Made by a program: the position numbers and the translations under genes | The notes under the pieces: generated by a model | Databases searched by the model: none | What the model saw: only the letters and a program-made list of their open reading frames with translations | Told to the model about the DNA's origin: nothing | Origin: Ancylostoma caninum | Lineage: Eukaryota > Nematoda > Chromadorea > Rhabditida > Ancylostomatidae | Assembly (NCBI GenBank): GCA_037903475.1 | Contig: JBAJFG010000567.1 | Coordinates: 581,001 to 645,000 of the forward strand | Length of the DNA stretch: 64,000 nucleotides | Reading direction: 5' to 3' | Shown here: positions 58,942 through 64,000 of the stretch, in pieces | Position numbering within the stretch: the stretch's first letter is position 1 | How the letters are laid out: every line of letters starts with the position of its first letter

Positions 58942-61330
58942 TTGCGGTTTGGTCCGATTGAGCAATTGAGCAAGAATTGCCTTCAAAGTACGGAGAACTC
59001 CCACTCTAGACCCCTTTGGCTCGTCCACGAACACTCACCACCTGCATGCGCAGCACCAGGCCGTTTTGCCTTTGGGAACTTGAGACGAAACGAACTTGGT
59101 TCAGAAGGTGCCATAACCCGCACTGATATATTATCTTCTAAGAACAGGTCATTGTGGGTCAAAGATGACATGTTCTTCCTGAGGGAAAAACCAGGAACAG
59201 CGGTTTTTACACACCGTTTTTACAGAGGCCTAACACGCGTAGGTGCTGAGTGCTCGAAAATTGTACCGCAAAGAGCCTACGTGCTGAGTAGAGTTTTACA
59301 TTCAAAAATATTTTTCGAATATTCGATTTTTCGAATTTTTGAGGACCCCCGAATTTTCGAATATTCTAATTTCCAAATTTTTGCGAACCATCAAGTTTTC
59401 GTATATTCGAACTTTCGAATTTTCTGAATCCATCGAATTTTCAAATATTCGAATTTTCGAATTTCTAGGGATCTCCGAATTTTCGAATATTCGAATTTTC
59501 GAATTTTTGCGAACCACCGAATTTTCGAAAATTCGAACTTTCGGATATTCGGATGTTCGATTATTTATTCGAATAACATTCCATTTGGTAAAGAAATGTT
59601 GTACCCATGCATGTGGGCAAACAAGGCGATATGTTGCCAATCACAACGGGCATGAAACTTTTCGGGTATAAGTCTCATTTGCCGTTTTGAAATTTCTCAC
59701 AACCTTCTCATGAGTGGAAGCTTGTGCTGCTGTGGAGTTGGTTCCTTGTCGGTTTTAGAATTGCAACTGGTTGAAATTCCTAAGCTTAAGGCAGAGGGCC
59801 ACCTCGTTCTCCCTGTTGGATTCACCATTAATCCTAGACCTTCTCATCATGTTGATCCCTGGGATGTACATCAACAGGCACACAAGCGACGAAATCCCCA
59901 TTTTTGAAAGGCTCGAACTGGATAAAAATTTGGAGCCCGGAGGCGGATCGCTCCAAGCTGTGCTTGCTGCCTGCCACGGCTGCCGCGTTGGTCAACGAGT
60001 CTTCTCGTGTCCAATCGATAAGATAAACGGCTTCACATGTCAACTCGGGTTGGCGAACTGTTACCGACCCCGTCCTGGGATACGGGTTTATAGACCATTC
60101 TGAGACAATTTATGTATACCGTTGGAACCATCGCGCCGAGTAGATGCAGAATCTGCTGTTAGCTGAGCTACGAAAATGAGGTGGACTCCTGCCTTTAAGA
60201 ACGCCTATCTCACTTGAGGTCTGTAACCATCATTAAAGGATCGTAAAGTGGATGAAACCCTTCGAACGTGAGACGGCTTTCGCTTTAATATTATACCTCC
60301 GTGTTGTAGTTTAACAAAACGTGCCATGGTAGTGAATGTGGAGGTATTGACGCGGTAAGAATAATGTTGGGTACAGTGGTTCAGTGACCTTGATCATGAA
60401 TGAGTTTCCGGCTATCAACAAAAAAGCGTCAGCAAGATAAAAAACACTGTGTATTATCCCGTTCCTCATTATTACTTCTGTTTATCGGATCCAACTGCAT
60501 GCTTGTACATTGAATGTCAAAACCAACAGAACTTCTATAACAAGAAGTCGGAGTATGTTTGGGCAGAAAGGATAATAAGAGGATCTCAAGATTTTGTGTG
60601 AACCTTGAATTCCATAACTAACGGTGTTGTATTTAGAAAGAGTTTAAACGAAGCAGTAGTCGGAAATCAGCTAAATATAGGGAGGAATGCGGTGTAAAAT
60701 TTTTTATTATAGTTTGCGGTTCACTTACATAGTTCTGCAGGAAAGGTTTGAGTAATCAGAAGTGTAGTTGAAACTGTTGGTTTCTCAACTGTCTAGAAAA
60801 ATACATACTTAGGTTTCACCGAAGAGATCATCGTCGCCAATGTCGTGTACCTCGTAGGATTGCAGTTTCAAAGCTTTCAAATGCAGTTGGTGGCTTTCGA
60901 ATGCGTGCAAATATATGAGCAGGTTTCTGGGAAAATTGAGATTGAAATGAGAAATTGGACTGGAGTTTCAATCGGAATGGTTCTTCATCGAGAAAATGGA
61001 ACTGAAATAACAGTTGCGAAACAAAACAATTCCAAATATTCGAATTTTTGGCCTAGAATTTCCGAATACTCGAATTTTGTAATTTTTTGGGACCCCCGGA
61101 TTTTCGAATATTCGAACATTCGAATAAATATTCGAATTTTATTCGATTCGGTCAGAACTCTAGTGCTGAGGCTCGCGACACATTTGGAGTTCCCGTACAT
61201 CTATAGCTCACTCCCATTGGCATTTACAACTCTACACCTCTCTGAATGCTTCTTATCGTGGAGACTGGTGACTAATGCCCCTCCTCTTTCACATCCAGGT
61301 TCCATATACACGCTCATGCATAGATGGTAG
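58942..61330 (+). pseudogene. Unidentified reading frame split by a hAT
   Basis: An open frame starts at 58942 (MRFGPIEQLSKNC) and reads into the hAT at 59289. After the second target duplication the same frame resumes at 61171 (RLATHLEFPYIY) and ends with TAG at 61328-61330. Without the insert and one 8-bp duplication it would be about 168 codons. I do not recognise the protein, and a chance frame of this length is possible. No promoter or splice evidence is visible. Confidence 0.3.
59289..61162. mobile_element. 1874-bp hAT-type element, ATTCGAAT family
   Basis: The ends are TAGAGTTTTAC and GTCAGAACTCTA, with exact 8-bp duplications GTGCTGAG at 59281-59288 and 61163-61170. Dense GAATTTTCGAATATTCG words lie at both ends (59300-59570 and 61025-61140). 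The interior frames (59710-60103) are not recognised as transposase. Confidence 0.92.
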
Positions 61331-61383
61331 AATCGTGCAAAGAAGTACGGTTCGACCCCAAGCAGCGAAAAAAGAGTTTCAAC

Positions 61384-62327
61384 CAGGGCTTTCAATTAAC
61401 GCACTAACGCGTAACGTCCATTTTTTCAGCAACGTAACGAATTAATGATTTAAGAAAGACCCAAATAAATCCGTTAGAACTCATTCCGTTAAAGAGTAGT
61501 AATTCGTCAAGAATCACTCGAGTGAAGGCACAGAAGCTCGTCGTGCCCTTCTATGGAAGGTCGACCCACAATTCCTTCTCTGATAACTGTGCAGTACGAA
61601 CGCAGCCAGAACCGCGTAATGTTTCGAGTAGAAACCCTTACAGCAACGGTTCTCTTTTGCTGTCATCATCCCCTCGATTGCTGCTCAAGCTTTCGTCCCT
61701 TGAGCAGCAATTGCTGAGGAATGGCACCTATTGAGGGGAGGGTGGCATCGTACGTTCAGAGGTTGTTTGTTACAGTGAAATCAGTGGTGAAAGTTGCAAT
61801 ATCGAAATACCTGGTGATCTGTTTCCGCTCAAGCCCAAAACTGACAAGTTTAACACATAAGCAGAATATGCACGCAATCATATTTCCAGATTATCAGCTA
61901 TCTAGACTTCTTTAGATGCAATTCCTGGAGACTACGTTCATGCCTTGCTGAACTTCTTGCTAGGTCATTGCGGAAGAAATGACAGGGAATCAAGAATTGG
62001 CATTACGCGAGTTAGAACCACAATATCTATGATTGTCGAGAGTGTTAAGACCCCCATTAGGAACACTTGATGACTACTTGGTTGCTATCGTTCCACTGAA
62101 TAATTACGCTTAGCGAGCTCGCAAGAAACTTTGTTTTCTTCCCTTACTTAGCTTATTTACTCTTCCTCTGGTGAGAAAACATCCAACTTTATTAGAGGTT
62201 ATGATATTGAGCATGCCTCATCACTCTTACGAGTTAACGAATTAACGGATTAACGCTTGACGACCATTTTCAATGTAACGGATTATCGGATTAACGAAAT
62301 CCGAAATTTTTGCAATGCACAGCCCTG
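61384..62327. mobile_element. 944-bp hAT-type element, GTTAATC family
   Basis: The ends are CAGGGCTTTCAATTAACG and TGCAATGCACAGCCCTG, with exact 8-bp duplications GTTTCAAC at 61376-61383 and 62328-62335. AACGGATTAACG words cluster at both ends. A 12-bp-arm hairpin (TTGCTGCTCAAG/CTTGAGCAGCAA) lies at about 61679-61711. The ends relate to the hAT at 31589. Confidence 0.94.
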
Positions 62328-62335
62328 GTTTCAAC

Positions 62336-64000
62336 ACCAATCGCGCAACACTGGCATGATCACATCGCCAACCGTTTGCCCTCGCGATGATACACATCTC
62401 AAATAAAGTGATTCAAGCAATCACACCGGGCGACCTGAGTGGAATTTATTGGGTGACCCCTGCGTTATCTTCGAGTCACCCGACAAATTCTCCTGGGCCA
62501 TCTGAGCATTCATTCATAAACTAGCGAAACAAATTTATGTTTTGCCTCTGCAATCATTACGTAGTCTATAAGATGACCAGTAAAATCATCATTATATTTT
62601 GCTCAGTCATCGATTTTCTGAATCCCAGCCCCGACATAGTTCTTCGGGTTACCCTCTGTAAATTTGAATTTGACTGACCTGCTTTGAAAGGACAACACCT
62701 GTCAAAATTCTTTACTACGAGCCAAGGCCGACTGTAGAATCCCAGCCCCGACATAGTTCATAGACATAGAAAATAAAGTAAACGTTGCGCTGTGGAACCG
62801 CCAACATCCTGTTACGGAGTGGGTTCACGAGAATCATAATAAGTTTATAAGGCATTCTGCTCGTAGGCGCATCACTGATTACAGGTTGAGCACTTGAGAC
62901 GATTCTCGTGAACGAAGGACGGCAGGCGAAGAGATTGTGAAAGCTGGGCAGTCCACTTGTCAACTGCCTCAACTGCTCAGTGACGGTATAGCGTAGGGTC
63001 TTCTCTCTTTGTATGGTGGTTGCACAATGATTATAAGAGGTTAGCGGAGTATCCATGGAAGCCACGGAATGCGTAATGAAAGAAAAGATCTGAACTTAAA
63101 AGTCCACAATACTGTCAGCGAGCATCAGAATTACTGAACGAACACAAAATTTGATGCAAAGAAACACGAATTTGGTATTGTTATTGTTGTAAGTGTCGAA
63201 TAGCAAGAAATAGGTGGCGATCTAACGTTCAAATTAAGGTCTGACGAAGGGTTAACGCCGGAGGCAGGCATTGGAGAGCCTTCATTGCAATATTTGAAAA
63301 ACAAACTCGAATAACAACCTGGCATACAGCTTCCTTATATGTACATACATGTTCACTCTGTTACGATGCTGCAGTTTTCGTGGGTTTGGTCAAGTGCACA
63401 ATCCCTTTTGAAAGGGGCAAATTATCAAGAGATATAGAACAAAACAATGCTGCCGAAAGGCAAATAAAAGAGAGATCTTACAATTAGAAGAATATTGGAG
63501 AGCTAAAATGCTGTTTATTTTCTTACACACCGGTCTTGGTACTTGAACTAGACCGGAAGTGTGGTCTGCTTTTCCCGAGTCTGAGACAGTTTCCAAGGAG
63601 ACTTCAAAACATGTCTAGTTATAGGAGTTAGTGACTGATGCGATAACAACAGCGACACCCATGAGTAGTTTAATATTGCACAAGCAGGCCGCCAAATCCA
63701 CGTGGAAGGAGTCACGAACGCCCAGGTGCGGTAAGAGGGGGGGGGGGGCAACCAGACGCATGAAAGACAACAACTCGATTTCGTGGATATCTCACCATTT
63801 GCTGCAAATTCTGCATCAGCTAAAACTCCGAAATCTGATGGGATCATGAACACGAAGATTTGGGCTGGTGCTGCTTTCATATGCCCATTAGACTGTATAA
63901 ATTGCCAAGACCACATCATAGTCTAACTTTTGCAACAAAAAAGAGCAACAGAACTACCATTTTCAAACTTTCTTGGTGCTATCTGGAAATTTTCGCTCTG
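62336..64000. other. Unassigned sequence to window end
   Basis: A direct repeat of AATCCCAGCCCCGACATAG occurs at about 62620 and 62739. A G-run is at about 63737-63748. The 123-codon minus-strand frame at 63919-63548 could include a real exon, but no domain is recognisable. Confidence 0.35.

Noticed and set aside
61349..61362. tRNA-like B box (GGTTCGACCCC)
   Set aside because: No A box, acceptor stem or anticodon arm pairs upstream at the right distance.
63548..63919. 123-codon minus-strand frame as a host exon
   Set aside because: It reads plausibly but has no recognisable domain, and no clear splice partners were found; left as unassigned.

Overview
This window looks like repeat-dense, non-genic chromatin from a nematode, most likely a clade V strongylid or hookworm-type worm. 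That is inferred from the element families present: an RTE-type LINE, a Gypsy-class gag-protease, cysteine-rich envelope-like remnants, a Penelope-like element, mariner, Tc-type, hAT and piggyBac-type DNA elements, and Helitrons with TG-rich 5' ends. No database was searched. I recognise no intact host protein-coding gene, tRNA, rRNA or spliced-leader gene. Almost everything that can be read is transposon-derived and broken.

Layout. 0-12.4 kb is retroelement territory: the start of an RTE reverse transcriptase (minus), an envelope-like remnant (plus) joined to a Gypsy-type gag-protease-RT remnant (minus), a second envelope-like remnant, and a Penelope-like element whose 3' end is present twice in inverted orientation. 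Each of those copies carries a hammerhead ribozyme core. 13.6-22.4 kb is a nested set: a Helitron-like element was hit by a palindromic TA-flanked MITE, that MITE was hit by a 7.7 kb hAT with an 8-bp target duplication, and the hAT contains two Helitron-like units carrying 50-bp and 59-bp satellite arrays. 23-27.1 kb holds Helitrons with very long TG microsatellites, a perfect 42-bp-arm hairpin and an inverted 50-bp satellite array.

27.2-45.5 kb is a graveyard of DNA transposons, many with both ends and target duplications visible: MITEs, two mariners, a Tc-like element inside a hAT transposase gene, a foldback element hit by a hAT, a hAT hit by a Helitron, and a piggyBac-type element at TTAA. 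45.6-51.5 kb carries 60-bp and 59-bp satellite units and a hAT at 47.9 kb. 53.05-56.4 kb is an unrelated 59-bp satellite with higher-order repeats. 56.4-64 kb holds a TIR element rich in GCGAGCGCTC motifs and two more hATs with 8-bp duplications.

Six hATs have exact 8-bp target duplications, and several families share one terminal layout while using different subterminal repeat words. No pathway or operon logic applies. The biology here is transposon insertion order, satellite birth inside Helitrons, and decay.
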